In this document: positions 1 to 10,348 of the stretch, one piece after another
Layout of the letters: each line of letters begins with the position of its first letter
How positions within the stretch are numbered: position 1 is the first letter of the stretch
DNA from: Rhodoferax sp.
Lineage (GTDB): Bacteria > Pseudomonadota > Gammaproteobacteria > Burkholderiales > Burkholderiaceae_C
NCBI GenBank assembly: GCA_008015235.1
Contig: SSFF01000003.1
Location: 1-64,000 of the forward strand
Direction of reading: 5' to 3'
DNA: 64,000 bases
Translations under genes and position numbers: made by a program
Notes under the pieces: generated by a model
The model's input: the letters and a program-made list of their open reading frames with translations, nothing else
Database searches by the model: none
What the model was told of the DNA's origin: nothing

Positions 1-219
1 AGCAAGAAGCGCCCGGCCAGCATTGCGCGGCCCCGGCAGATTGCGATGTACCTGGCCAAGGAGCTGACGCAAAAAAGCCTTCCAGAAATTGGAGAATTGT
101 TCGGCGGGCGCGACCACACCACCGTGCTGCATGCGGTTCGCAAGATTTCTGCGGAGCGCCAGCAGCTGACAGAGCTGAACCAGCAGCTGCATGTGCTGGA
201 GCAGACGCTCAAAGGCTGA
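1..219 (+). CDS. dnaA: Chromosomal replication initiator DnaA, C-terminal end (partial)
   Basis: Only the last 72 codons are present; the gene enters from the left edge. The frame starting at base 1 runs to the TGA at 217-219. It carries the domain IV signature [11 protein letters not shown] (about residues 36-46 of the fragment), the helix-turn-helix that reads DnaA boxes in oriC, preceded by a basic segment ([18 protein letters not shown]). DnaA opens the origin and loads the helicase. The dnaA-dnaN-gyrB order that follows is the standard origin-proximal arrangement, so oriC probably lies just upstream of the window. Confidence 0.97.
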   Translation, partial: SKKRPASIARPRQIAMYLAKELTQKSLPEIGELFGGRDHTTVLHAVRKISAERQQLTELNQQLHVLEQTLKG

Positions 220-361
220 TGCCTCCGTGCAAACCACGCCCACTACAAACACTTTGCTGCCCCTGTTCAAGGGCAAAATGGCGTGCTGTGCAGCACGGGG
301 AGGCGCGACCGGCGCCGCTGCTGTCCAAGCACCGTCCTAAAAACCACAAGAGGTTGATGAC

Positions 362-1468
362 ATGATCGTCCTGAAGGCAACACAAGACAAGGTTCTCGCG
401 GTACTCCAGTCCGTGGCGGGCATCGTGGAGCGTCGGCACACGCTGCCCATCCTGGCCAACGTGCTGATCCGCAAAACCGGCAATGCGCTGCAGCTGACCA
501 CCAGCGACCTCGAAATCCAGATCCGCACCACCGCCGAGCTGGGTGGCGACACGGGCGACTTCACCACCACCGTGGGCGCACGCAAGCTCATCGACATCTT
601 GAAGACCATGCCCGGCGACCAGACCGTGAGCCTGGAATCCCAGCAGTCCAAGCTGATCTTGAAGGGCGGCAAGAGCCGCTTCACGCTGCAAAGCCTGCCT
701 GCTGAAGACTTCCCGCTGGTGCAGGAATCTGCCGCCTTCGGCCCCGTGTTTGCCGTGCCACAAAAGACGCTGAAGGACCTGCTGGGCCAGGTGTCGTTTG
801 CCATGGCAGTGCAGGACATTCGCTACTACCTCAACGGCATTCTGTTCGTGGCCGAGGGCAAGACCCTGAGCCTGGTCGCCACCGACGGCCACCGCCTGGC
901 CTTTGCCAGCGCCACGCTGGATGTGGAAGTGCCCAAGCAGGAAGTCATCCTGCCACGCAAGACCGTGATCGAACTGCAGCGCCTGCTCTCGAACGACGAA
1001 GGCGCCATCGAGATGCAGTTTGCCAACAACCAGGCCAAATTCACGTTCGACGGCATGGAGTTCGTGACCAAGCTGGTCGAAGGCAAGTTCCCCGACTACA
1101 ACCGCGTGATTCCACGCAACCACAAGAACAAGGTCACCCTGGGCCGCGCCGCACTGCTGGGCACCCTGCAGCGCACCGCCATCCTGACCAGCGACAAGTT
1201 CAAGGGTGTGCGTCTGAACCTCGACCCGGGCACCTTGCGCGTTGCCTCGAACAATGCCGAGCAGGAAGAAGCCATCGACGAGCTTGACATCGACTACGGT
1301 GGCGACAGCATCGAAATCGGTTTCAACGTGACCTACCTGATCGACGCGCTGAGCAACATGGACCAGGAGATGGTGAGCATGGAGCTGTCGGATGGCAACA
1401 GCTCGGCGCTGATCACCATTCCCGAAAACACCAGTTTCAAGTACGTCGTCATGCCGATGCGGATCTGA
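362..1468 (+). CDS. dnaN: DNA polymerase III beta sliding clamp
   Basis: 368 residues, the normal length for the beta clamp, which encircles DNA as a dimer and tethers polymerase III. Begins MIVLKATQDKVLAVLQSV and ends with the clamp C-terminus YVVMPMRI; the three clamp folds are continuous with no frameshift. An AAGAGG-like ribosome site lies about 7 bases before the ATG. The 142-base spacer after dnaA holds no further gene. A stem-loop follows the stop, separating it from gyrB. Confidence 0.98.
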   Translation: MIVLKATQDKVLAVLQSVAGIVERRHTLPILANVLIRKTGNALQLTTSDLEIQIRTTAELGGDTGDFTTTVGARKLIDILKTMPGDQTVSLESQQSKLILKGGKSRFTLQSLPAEDFPLVQESAAFGPVFAVPQKTLKDLLGQVSFAMAVQDIRYYLNGILFVAEGKTLSLVATDGHRLAFASATLDVEVPKQEVILPRKTVIELQRLLSNDEGAIEMQFANNQAKFTFDGMEFVTKLVEGKFPDYNRVIPRNHKNKVTLGRAALLGTLQRTAILTSDKFKGVRLNLDPGTLRVASNNAEQEEAIDELDIDYGGDSIEIGFNVTYLIDALSNMDQEMVSMELSDGNSSALITIPENTSFKYVVMPMRI

Positions 1469-1499
1469 TGCTACGGAAATTGGAGCTGTAACGCTAAGC

Positions 1500-1522
1500 A
1501 AACCCCCGGCCTTCGGGGGTTT
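1500..1522 (+). terminator. Hairpin between dnaN and gyrB
   Basis: A perfect 9-bp stem, AAACCCCCG paired with CGGGGGTTT around a GCCTT loop, sits 31 bases after the dnaN stop. The 3' arm ends in TTT, but no longer U tract follows, so it may be a weak intrinsic terminator or attenuator between dnaN and gyrB. Confidence 0.6.
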
Positions 1523-1595
1523 GGTCATTCAAGAATGGCGAAAAAAATGAATCGGGTGAACGTGGCAATGGGCCCTGACACCTAAGGAAAAGTGA

Positions 1596-4223
<2,628 letters not shown>

Positions 4224-4235
4224 GCAGGGAAAGCC

Positions 4236-5495
4236 GTGACCGCGCGCTGGGCAGCTCCCTTCTGCCTGCTGGCTACCCTGGCGCTGGCCGCATGCACCAG
4301 CGCACCGCCCACCGCGACACCGATAGAGGTGGTGGATGCGGCTCCGGCCACCCCGCCGGCCAGTTTCCGCACCGATGACCGCGCGGCCCAGTTTGCCCGC
4401 TGGGTTGCGGCCTTTCGCGCCAGTGCCCGCACCGCCGGCATCAGCGAGGTAACGCTGCAGGCCGCGCTGGACGACGTGCGCTACCTGCCCCATGTGATCG
4501 AAGCCGACCGGGCCCAGCCTGAGTTCACCCGTGCAGTGTGGGACTACCTGGACAGTGCGGTCTCTGCATCGCGCATCGCGCGCGGGCAGGAAAAGCTGCG
4601 CCAACTGCGGCCCCAACTGGCCCTCATCGCGGCGCGCTATGGTGTGCCGGCCGAGGTGCTGGTCGCCATCTGGGGCGTGGAAAGCAGTTTCGGCAGCTTT
4701 GTGGGCACCATTCCCGCCATCGATGCCCTGGCCACACTGGGATTTGAAGGTCGGCGCGAAGCCTGGGCACGCGATCAGCTGCTGGCGGCACTGAAGATAT
4801 TGCAAAGCGGCGACATCGGGCGCGCGCAGATGGTCGGCTCTTGGGCTGGCGCCATGGGCCAGACCCAGTTCATTCCCACCGTGTACCTGGCCCACGCGGT
4901 AGACGCCGATGGCGATGGCCGTCGCGACATCTGGGGCAGCGTGCCCGACGTGATGGCCTCCACCGCCAACTTCATCGCCCACTCCGGCTGGCAGGCCGGT
5001 CAGCCCTGGGGTACCGAAGTGCGCCTGCCGACCGGCTTTGACTACGCGGACGCCGACAAGCGCCGTAGCGCGGCCGAATGGGCCGAAAAAGGTGTGCAGA
5101 GCATGGACGGCACGCCGCTGCCACCCCTGGCCGACGCTGCCATCCTGCTGCCATCCGGCGCACGCGGGCCGGCCTTTCTAGTGGGGAACAATTTCCGCAC
5201 CATCCTGCGCTACAACAACGCCACCAGCTATGCGCTGGCCGTGAACCTGCTGGCGCAGCGCCTGGCGGGCGGGGCCGCCGTGCAGGCCGCCTGGCCGCGC
5301 GACCTGCAGCCACTGACACGCAGCCAGGTGTTGGTGCTGCAAAAGGCGCTGAACGACAAGGGCTTCGACAGCGGCATGCCCGACGGCCTGGCCGGTCCGG
5401 CCACCCAATGCGCCCTGCGCCGCTACCAGACCAGCCTAGGGCTGCCGGCCGACGGATTCCCGACCCTGGACCTGCTGCAACGCCTGCAACAGTAA
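4236..5495 (+). CDS. MltB-type lytic murein transglycosylase lipoprotein
   Basis: 419 residues from a GTG start 12 bases after gyrB. The signal peptide ends in the lipobox LAAC (Cys19-20 region), predicting a lipid-anchored envelope enzyme. The SLT_2 domain (about 45-340) contains GVESSFG, with Glu149 the expected catalytic acid that cleaves peptidoglycan to 1,6-anhydro products; GAMGQTQFIPT is also typical. A C-terminal peptidoglycan-binding type 1 domain (about 355-419, QVLVLQKALNDKGF) follows. Close spacing to gyrB suggests co-transcription, though the function is unrelated. Confidence 0.93.
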   Translation: MTARWAAPFCLLATLALAACTSAPPTATPIEVVDAAPATPPASFRTDDRAAQFARWVAAFRASARTAGISEVTLQAALDDVRYLPHVIEADRAQPEFTRAVWDYLDSAVSASRIARGQEKLRQLRPQLALIAARYGVPAEVLVAIWGVESSFGSFVGTIPAIDALATLGFEGRREAWARDQLLAALKILQSGDIGRAQMVGSWAGAMGQTQFIPTVYLAHAVDADGDGRRDIWGSVPDVMASTANFIAHSGWQAGQPWGTEVRLPTGFDYADADKRRSAAEWAEKGVQSMDGTPLPPLADAAILLPSGARGPAFLVGNNFRTILRYNNATSYALAVNLLAQRLAGGAAVQAAWPRDLQPLTRSQVLVLQKALNDKGFDSGMPDGLAGPATQCALRRYQTSLGLPADGFPTLDLLQRLQQ

Positions 5496-5591
5496 ACGTG
5501 CAGGTAAACGAATAGACACCAAACTTCGTGTTTGACAGGGTGCATTGCCTGTACGATGGCTTCCACCCTGCCCCGTTGTGGACTCTGAAAT

Positions 5592-6227
5592 ATGCAGCAC
5601 TGCGCCCACCATGCCGCCTTGAACCATGCCGGGTCTGACGGACTCCGCACTGCCTGCCAGGGCGTCATCCTGGCCTGCGTCATCCTGTTGGCCGGCTGCA
5701 GTTCGCTGCTGCCACACTCACAGTCCAGCATCTCCGAATTCCAGAGCTTCGACCAAGCGCGTGCGGCCATCGAAGGGCTGGTGCCGGGTCAGAGCAACCT
5801 GGCCACGCTCCGGGCCATAGGCATCGACCCACTCAAGTCGCCCAATACCGTGCTGCTGACCCACGCCGACGTGGTGCGCCGCTTCGTCCCGGCTGGCGTC
5901 ATCGAGAAGCGCGATCTGGACCCCGGCATCGTCCAATGCCTGGAGGCGCGCGACACCTGCCGCGGACTCGATGTCACGGCCTCGCACCTGTCCACCACCC
6001 GGCAGGGCAATTTCTTTGCCGACTTCTTCAACTTCGTGCGCCGCACACAGGTCACCGGCTGGCGTTTCAATGCCGTGGTGTTGCTGGTCAACGACCAGGT
6101 GGTCTACCGCAGCTGGGGTGGACAGCCTTCCATCGACGAGACCGACGTCAAGCGCAACCCCCTGGGGCCGCTGCAGGACATTGGCCCCTCCACCATCTCG
6201 GTGCCGGCACCGGTGGTGGTGCATTGA
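5592..6227 (+). CDS. Hypothetical lipoprotein
   Basis: 211 residues. A hydrophobic signal with lipobox LLAGC (Cys about residue 37) predicts a lipoprotein. The mature part has a SmpA-like opening (ARAAIEGLVPGQSNLATLRAIGID), suggesting a small outer-membrane-associated fold, but I do not recognise the family. Two cysteines (CLEARDTC) may form a disulfide. The N-terminus before the hydrophobic segment is long (about 20 residues), so a later start is possible. It is 20 bases upstream of the BON-domain lipoprotein gene and probably co-transcribed with it. Confidence 0.75.
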   Translation: MQHCAHHAALNHAGSDGLRTACQGVILACVILLAGCSSLLPHSQSSISEFQSFDQARAAIEGLVPGQSNLATLRAIGIDPLKSPNTVLLTHADVVRRFVPAGVIEKRDLDPGIVQCLEARDTCRGLDVTASHLSTTRQGNFFADFFNFVRRTQVTGWRFNAVVLLVNDQVVYRSWGGQPSIDETDVKRNPLGPLQDIGPSTISVPAPVVVH

Positions 6228-6247
6228 CCCAAGTGGAGGAGACGACC

Positions 6248-6871
6248 ATGCAGCGCAGAGTCTGGATGTGGATGTTGGTGGCACAGCTGCCGTTCCTGCC
6301 CGCGTGCACCACCATGGTCGGCGAAGGTGCCAAGAAGGCTTTTGAGGACCGCAGCACCGAGGACCAGGCCACCGACATCCGCATGGCCAGCAGTTATTTC
6401 GCCGCCCTGGTCGAGAAGGACAAGAACCTGGCCCTGGACGTGAGTTTGGACGTGTGGGAACAGCGTGTGATGATCACCGGGGCACTCACCGATGCACGCC
6501 AGCGCCAGCAGGTCGAACAGTTGGTTCGTACCGACAAGCGCGCCCGCGCCGTCTACAACGAGATTCTCCTGGTGTCCAAGGACGCGCAAAGCCAACGCCG
6601 CGACGCCGCACGCACCAAGGCCACGCCCAAAAAGGAAGGCGTGGCGCAAAGCATCAACGACTTCTGGATCGAGACCAAGATTTCGGCCCAGTTGCTCAGT
6701 ACCACGGGCGTGACTTCGGTGAACTACCGGTGGCGCTGCGTCTATGGCACGGTCTACCTCATCGGTCGCGCCCTGGGGCACAGGGAACTGCAGACAGTGC
6801 AGTCCATCATCCGCAGCACCGAAGGTGTCAAGCAGCTCAAGAGCTTTGTCGAAGTACGCGGCTCGCACTGA
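6248..6871 (+). CDS. BON-domain lipoprotein
   Basis: 207 residues. The start is the ATG preceded by GGAGGA at 6235-6240; longer upstream reading is unsupported. The signal peptide MQRRVWMWMLVAQLPFLPAC has a lipobox LPAC. The body has two BON-like (OsmY/nodulation) segments: one around VSLDVWEQRVMITGAL and a second from ISAQLLSTTGVTSVNYR to GVKQLKSFVEV. BON domains bind phospholipid surfaces and stabilise the envelope; DolP-type lipoproteins have two. It resembles DolP in layout but has a longer linker with many charged residues. Confidence 0.8.
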   Translation: MQRRVWMWMLVAQLPFLPACTTMVGEGAKKAFEDRSTEDQATDIRMASSYFAALVEKDKNLALDVSLDVWEQRVMITGALTDARQRQQVEQLVRTDKRARAVYNEILLVSKDAQSQRRDAARTKATPKKEGVAQSINDFWIETKISAQLLSTTGVTSVNYRWRCVYGTVYLIGRALGHRELQTVQSIIRSTEGVKQLKSFVEVRGSH

Positions 6872-6920
6872 AGCAGCACACGACAGGTGCTGGCCTGCCA
6901 TTTACATGCCTTTTTCTGCT

Positions 6921-6966
6921 CCAGCCCGCAAAAAATATACGCATATAGCTATTAAATTTGGAGCAT
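6921..6966 (+). repeat. Dispersed CCCGCA...TAGCTAT repeat, copy 1
   Basis: CCAGCCCGCA, then an AT-rich spacer, then GCATATAGCTATTAAAT and GGAGCAT. It lies 50 bases after the BON gene stop, inside the 279-base gap before the next gene; the rest of that gap shows nothing else I can interpret. Confidence 0.75.
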
Positions 6967-7150
6967 CTACAGTGCGGGTGGCAAAGCAGTAGCGCTTGGT
7001 GTCCTCCGTAAATTGCACGTTCCGGGGCATGCAATGCATCCAGAAAATGCGTGGTCGGGACGACAGTCCACGATGCGGCATTGTCAACAGCTCGAAGACG
7101 GAGAGCGTTTACCATGTTGCGGGCAATCGGCCCGTATTCACTGCAACACC

Positions 7151-7600
7151 ATGAAGCAAACCTTCCATGCCTTCGCCATCAGTACCCTGCTGGCCACCTG
7201 TCTGAACACCGCGCACGCCCAGAGCGATGCTTCCGCAGCCGCCAGCATGTTGTCGGCCCTGCCCATTGCCTCGGTGGTGGCCGAAACTGGGGCTTCGGCC
7301 AAGGATGCGTCTGGGTTGCCGGCGGCCTTTTCGCTGGCCGGTGCTACCTTGAGCATCGTGGCGGTGGAGGCCTCGGCCACCGGCACGGTGTATGTGCTGG
7401 AGCGTGCTTCGGACGGCGCGCGCGCCAGCGTGCGCATTGCCAGCAAGGCTGTGGGTCAGGCGTCCATGGCCGTGGGCACTGCTGTCAGCGTGAGCGCCTT
7501 TGCCGCCGGGGTGGTGTTGTCTGCCGCCGGACAGATGCTGGCCTTTGTGCCCAATGCGGTCGGCAAGGCCTTGCTGCACAACGAAAAGGTGACACGGTGA
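7151..7600 (+). CDS. Hypothetical exported protein
   Basis: 149 residues starting MKQTFHAFAISTLLATC, a signal peptide likely cleaved after AHA (about residue 23). The mature protein is rich in Ala, Ser and Val with two hydrophobic stretches (PAAFSLAGATLSIVAVEA and VGTAVSVSAFAAGVVLSAAG) and ends in a basic tail. I do not recognise a named family. Its stop overlaps the GTG start of the DUF2145 gene by four bases, so the two are translationally coupled and probably work together. Confidence 0.75.
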   Translation: MKQTFHAFAISTLLATCLNTAHAQSDASAAASMLSALPIASVVAETGASAKDASGLPAAFSLAGATLSIVAVEASATGTVYVLERASDGARASVRIASKAVGQASMAVGTAVSVSAFAAGVVLSAAGQMLAFVPNAVGKALLHNEKVTR

Positions 7601-8409
7601 AGTTCCCTGCCATTGCAGGCCTGCTGCTGTGCGTCGCCCTGGGGCTGTCTCCGGCATGGGCCGGGCGCCCCTGCGACGATCCCAAGCCACTGACACCCCA
7701 GACCTTGGAACGCTCCATGACGCTCGCGCTGCGTACTTCGCAGGCGCTGGACACCAGCGGTGCTGATGTGGTGCTGCTGGCACGCGCCGGGCAGGACCTG
7801 AGCAAATACAAGGTCCACTATTCACACCTGGGCTTTGTCTACCGCGAGGTGCAGGCCGACGGCAGCAGCGTGTGGCGCGTTCTGCACAAGCTCAACCAGT
7901 GCGGCACTGCCGAATCGGCCATCTACAAGCAGGGCCTGGGCGAGTTTTTCCTGGATGACCTCTGGCGTTACGAGGCTGCATGGGTCATCCCCACGCCCGA
8001 AGTCCAGAAGGCGCTGCTGCCCCTGCTGCGCAACACGCCGCAGGCCGTGCGCCTGCACGTGAAAGACTACAACATGCTCAGCTACCCATGGGCCACGCGC
8101 TACCAGCAGTCCAACCAGTGGGCCATCGAAACCCTGGCCATGGCTGTTGCGCCGATTGCCGGAGAGGGGGCTGCAGCGCGAGAGAAAGCCCAGGCCTGGC
8201 TGCGCCTGCGCGACTACCAGCCCACCGTGCTCAATCTGGATGCCTTCACCCGGTTGGGCGCCCGCGTGACCCGCGCCAACGTGGCCTTTGACGACCATCC
8301 GGACGACAAGCGCTACAGCGGGCGCATTGAAACCGTGACCGTGGATTCCGTCTTCGACTGGATGCGCCGTTCACAGCTCACAACGACAGGGATAGTGACG
8401 CTGCAGTGA
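7597..8409 (+). CDS. DUF2145 family exported protein
   Basis: 270 residues from a GTG start in a GTGA overlap with the preceding gene. A signal peptide (MKFPAIAGLLLCVALGLSPAWA) is followed by a single globular domain with motifs I associate with DUF2145: ARAGQDLSKYKVHYSHLGF, LNQCGTAESAIYKQGLGEFF and a conserved YNMLSYPWATRYQQSNQW. The cysteine/histidine arrangement hints at an NlpC/P60-like papain fold, but that is inference. The pair with the upstream exported protein is likely an operon of envelope function. Confidence 0.82.
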   Translation: MKFPAIAGLLLCVALGLSPAWAGRPCDDPKPLTPQTLERSMTLALRTSQALDTSGADVVLLARAGQDLSKYKVHYSHLGFVYREVQADGSSVWRVLHKLNQCGTAESAIYKQGLGEFFLDDLWRYEAAWVIPTPEVQKALLPLLRNTPQAVRLHVKDYNMLSYPWATRYQQSNQWAIETLAMAVAPIAGEGAAAREKAQAWLRLRDYQPTVLNLDAFTRLGARVTRANVAFDDHPDDKRYSGRIETVTVDSVFDWMRRSQLTTTGIVTLQ

Positions 8410-8757
8410 TTACCGAATGCCGCGCACATAGCGCGGCATCTCGGTGCTGTGGGGTTTGCTGGCCTCCGGTTCACTGGCCGTGTGGACTTCGCGCAGGGAC
8501 TGGGTGGCGGCCTGCAGCAGCCGGTCGCGCAGTGGGCGCGGTTCGGCCACCGGGGCCATGGCCGACTCCAGTTTCGCGGCCCATTCGGCCAGGTCGGGGT
8601 GGTTGTCGCTGTGCGCCCGCTCCCGTGCAAAGCGCGCGATCTCGGCGGCGTATTCCGTATTGGCGGCCATCCACTCGGTGTCGGTGACACGGCCTGTCTT
8701 GCGGCGCAGCAGCACATGCAAATGGGCTGCAATCGCCAAGCGTTCGCTGTTCAACAT
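8410..8757 (-). CDS. Hypothetical cytosolic protein
   Basis: 115 residues, starting MLNSERLAIAAHLHVLLRR. The body is helical and charged (TDTEWMAANTEYAAEIARFARERA), with a disordered C-terminus. No signal peptide or membrane segment. Family not recognised. It is 28 bases downstream of amtB on the same strand and its stop directly abuts the end of the convergent DUF2145 gene, so it is probably the second gene of an amtB transcript. Confidence 0.75.
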   Translation of the reverse strand: MLNSERLAIAAHLHVLLRRKTGRVTDTEWMAANTEYAAEIARFARERAHSDNHPDLAEWAAKLESAMAPVAEPRPLRDRLLQAATQSLREVHTASEPEASKPHSTEMPRYVRGIR

Positions 8758-8785
8758 GGTGCGTCCTCCTTGTGTGCCTGGACCT

Positions 8786-10234
8786 TCAAGCGCCCAGGTG
8801 CTCCCGGTGTTGGGCAACGTCCAGGCCGTTGCGTTCCGACTCCTCGTCGATCCGCAGGCCGATGACCTGTTGCACCAGCCACAGCACCACGGCGGTGAAC
8901 ACGGCGCTGTAGAGTGCAACGGCGAGCACGCCCAGGGCCTGGACCGCCAGACTGCCGGTGGTGCCGCTGATGGCCTTGCTGGCAAATACCCCGGTCAGCA
9001 AGGAGCCCACGATGCCGCCGATACCGTGCACGCCGAACACATCGAGCGAGTCGTCCACGCTGAGCAGGCGCTTGAGCCCGGTGGCGCCCCAGTAGCAGGC
9101 AATTCCGGCCACGGCACCGATGATGGCCGCGTCGCGCGGGCTGACAAAGCCCGCTGCCGGCGTGATGGCGACCAAGCCCGCCACCAGGCCCGAGCACAGG
9201 CCCAGCAGCGAAGGTCGCTCACGCACCAGCCACTCGCCCAGCATCCAGGCCACGGCGCCGGCTGCCGCCGCAATGTGCGTCACCACCATTGCCAGGCCGG
9301 CCCGGCCATCGGCGGCCACGGCCGAGCCGGCATTGAAGCCGAACCAGCCCACCCACAGCAGGCCCGCGCCGGCCATGGTCAGCCCCAGGTTGAAGGGCTC
9401 GAAGGACTCGCGCCCGTAGCCCTTGCGCGGCCCTAGCATGGCAGCCGCCACCAGCCCTGCCACACCGGCATTGATGTGCACGACCGCGCCACCGGCAAAG
9501 TCGAGCACACCCATCTGCACCAGCCAGCCACCGGGTTCCCAGACCCAGTGCGCCACTGGGGCATAGACCAGCAGGGACCACAGACCCACGAACAGCAGCA
9601 AGGCCGAAAAGCGCATGCGCTCGACCACCGCCCCGACGATCAGTGCCGCGGTGATGATGGCAAACGTGAGCTGGAACATGGCGTACACCGACTCGGGAAT
9701 ATTGGGTGCCACATGGCTCACGGCCACCTGCCCGGCGTCCTTGAAGTAGCCCATGCCCGCAAACCAGGCACGGCCCAGCCCGCCCAGCCAGGGCGTCCCC
9801 GGCGTAAAGGCCAGCGAGTAGCCCAGCGCAAACCACAGCAGGCTTACCACCGCTGCAATGGCCACCACGCTGGCCATGGTGTTGATGACGCTCTTGCGGC
9901 GCACCATGCCGGCGTAGAAGAAGGCGATGCCCGGCAGCGTCATCAGCAGCACCAAGGCGGTGCTCACCAGCATCCAGGCCGTGTCGGCGCTGTTAAGGCT
10001 GCTTTGCGCCACCAGGGCGGGGCGGGTGAGAGCAGGTGCTGTGTCGGTGACAGGCGTACTGGGTAAAACCGGTGCCTGAGCCTCGGCTACTGAAGCTGAA
10101 ACAACAGGTGCTGGCAGCACCCCGGTGTCGGCCACCGGGACGCTGGCCGGGCTTTGGGCCCAGCTGCTCAGCGCGGCAAAAAGGCACAAGGCGCCCAGGG
10201 CGCGCTTGCATGCGAGAGAACTGTTTAGGTGCAT
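8786..10234 (-). CDS. amtB: Ammonium transporter, Amt family
   Basis: 482 residues with a signal peptide (MHLNSSLACKRALGALC...SWAQS), a Pro/Val-rich spacer of about 45 residues, and eleven hydrophobic helices starting at DTAWMLVSTALVLLMTLPG. Amt motifs FFYAGMVRRKS, DFAGGAVVHINAG and GVHGIGG are intact. The trimeric channel conducts ammonium/ammonia and is usually gated by GlnK; no glnK is adjacent. The ATG at 10234 is chosen because AGGA lies five bases upstream; ATGs at 10240 and 10246 are in frame. A sigma-54-like promoter lies just upstream, consistent with nitrogen control. Confidence 0.93.
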   Translation of the reverse strand: MHLNSSLACKRALGALCLFAALSSWAQSPASVPVADTGVLPAPVVSASVAEAQAPVLPSTPVTDTAPALTRPALVAQSSLNSADTAWMLVSTALVLLMTLPGIAFFYAGMVRRKSVINTMASVVAIAAVVSLLWFALGYSLAFTPGTPWLGGLGRAWFAGMGYFKDAGQVAVSHVAPNIPESVYAMFQLTFAIITAALIVGAVVERMRFSALLLFVGLWSLLVYAPVAHWVWEPGGWLVQMGVLDFAGGAVVHINAGVAGLVAAAMLGPRKGYGRESFEPFNLGLTMAGAGLLWVGWFGFNAGSAVAADGRAGLAMVVTHIAAAAGAVAWMLGEWLVRERPSLLGLCSGLVAGLVAITPAAGFVSPRDAAIIGAVAGIACYWGATGLKRLLSVDDSLDVFGVHGIGGIVGSLLTGVFASKAISGTTGSLAVQALGVLAVALYSAVFTAVVLWLVQQVIGLRIDEESERNGLDVAQHREHLGA

Positions 10235-10267
10235 TCCCATCCTCATGGCAGTGAAGGAATGGTGCAG

Positions 10268-10283
10268 TGCACAAACTGTGCCA
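10268..10283 (-). promoter_or_regulatory. Sigma-54-like -24/-12 promoter of amtB
   Basis: On the minus strand TGGCACAGTTTGTGCA has the -24 GG and -12 GC separated by exactly 10 bases, as RpoN promoters require. The -12 element is GTGC rather than TTGC. Transcription would start about 20 bases before the chosen amtB ATG. NtrC/RpoN control of amtB is well known in other proteobacteria; here it is inferred. Confidence 0.6.
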
Positions 10284-10303
10284 GGCCGCGCCACGCGGCC
10301 TGG
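10281..10303. repeat. 10-bp perfect palindrome overlapping the amtB -24 element
   Basis: CCAGGCCGCG, a 3-base spacer, then CGCGGCCTGG. It lies between the DUF3141 stop and amtB. Its amtB-proximal arm supplies the TGG of the -24 motif. It could be a hairpin that ends DUF3141 transcription, although no U tract follows, or a protein-binding palindrome. Confidence 0.6.
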
Positions 10304-10348
10304 ACTTCAGACTGGCATGCGCCCACCACAAGGGGCGCAGTGCGCAGG

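Noticed and set aside
209-1528. Long open frame on the minus strand opposite dnaN.
   Set aside because: It is antisense to a complete dnaN; the composition (His/Gln/Gly-rich) is that of a shadow frame in high-GC DNA.
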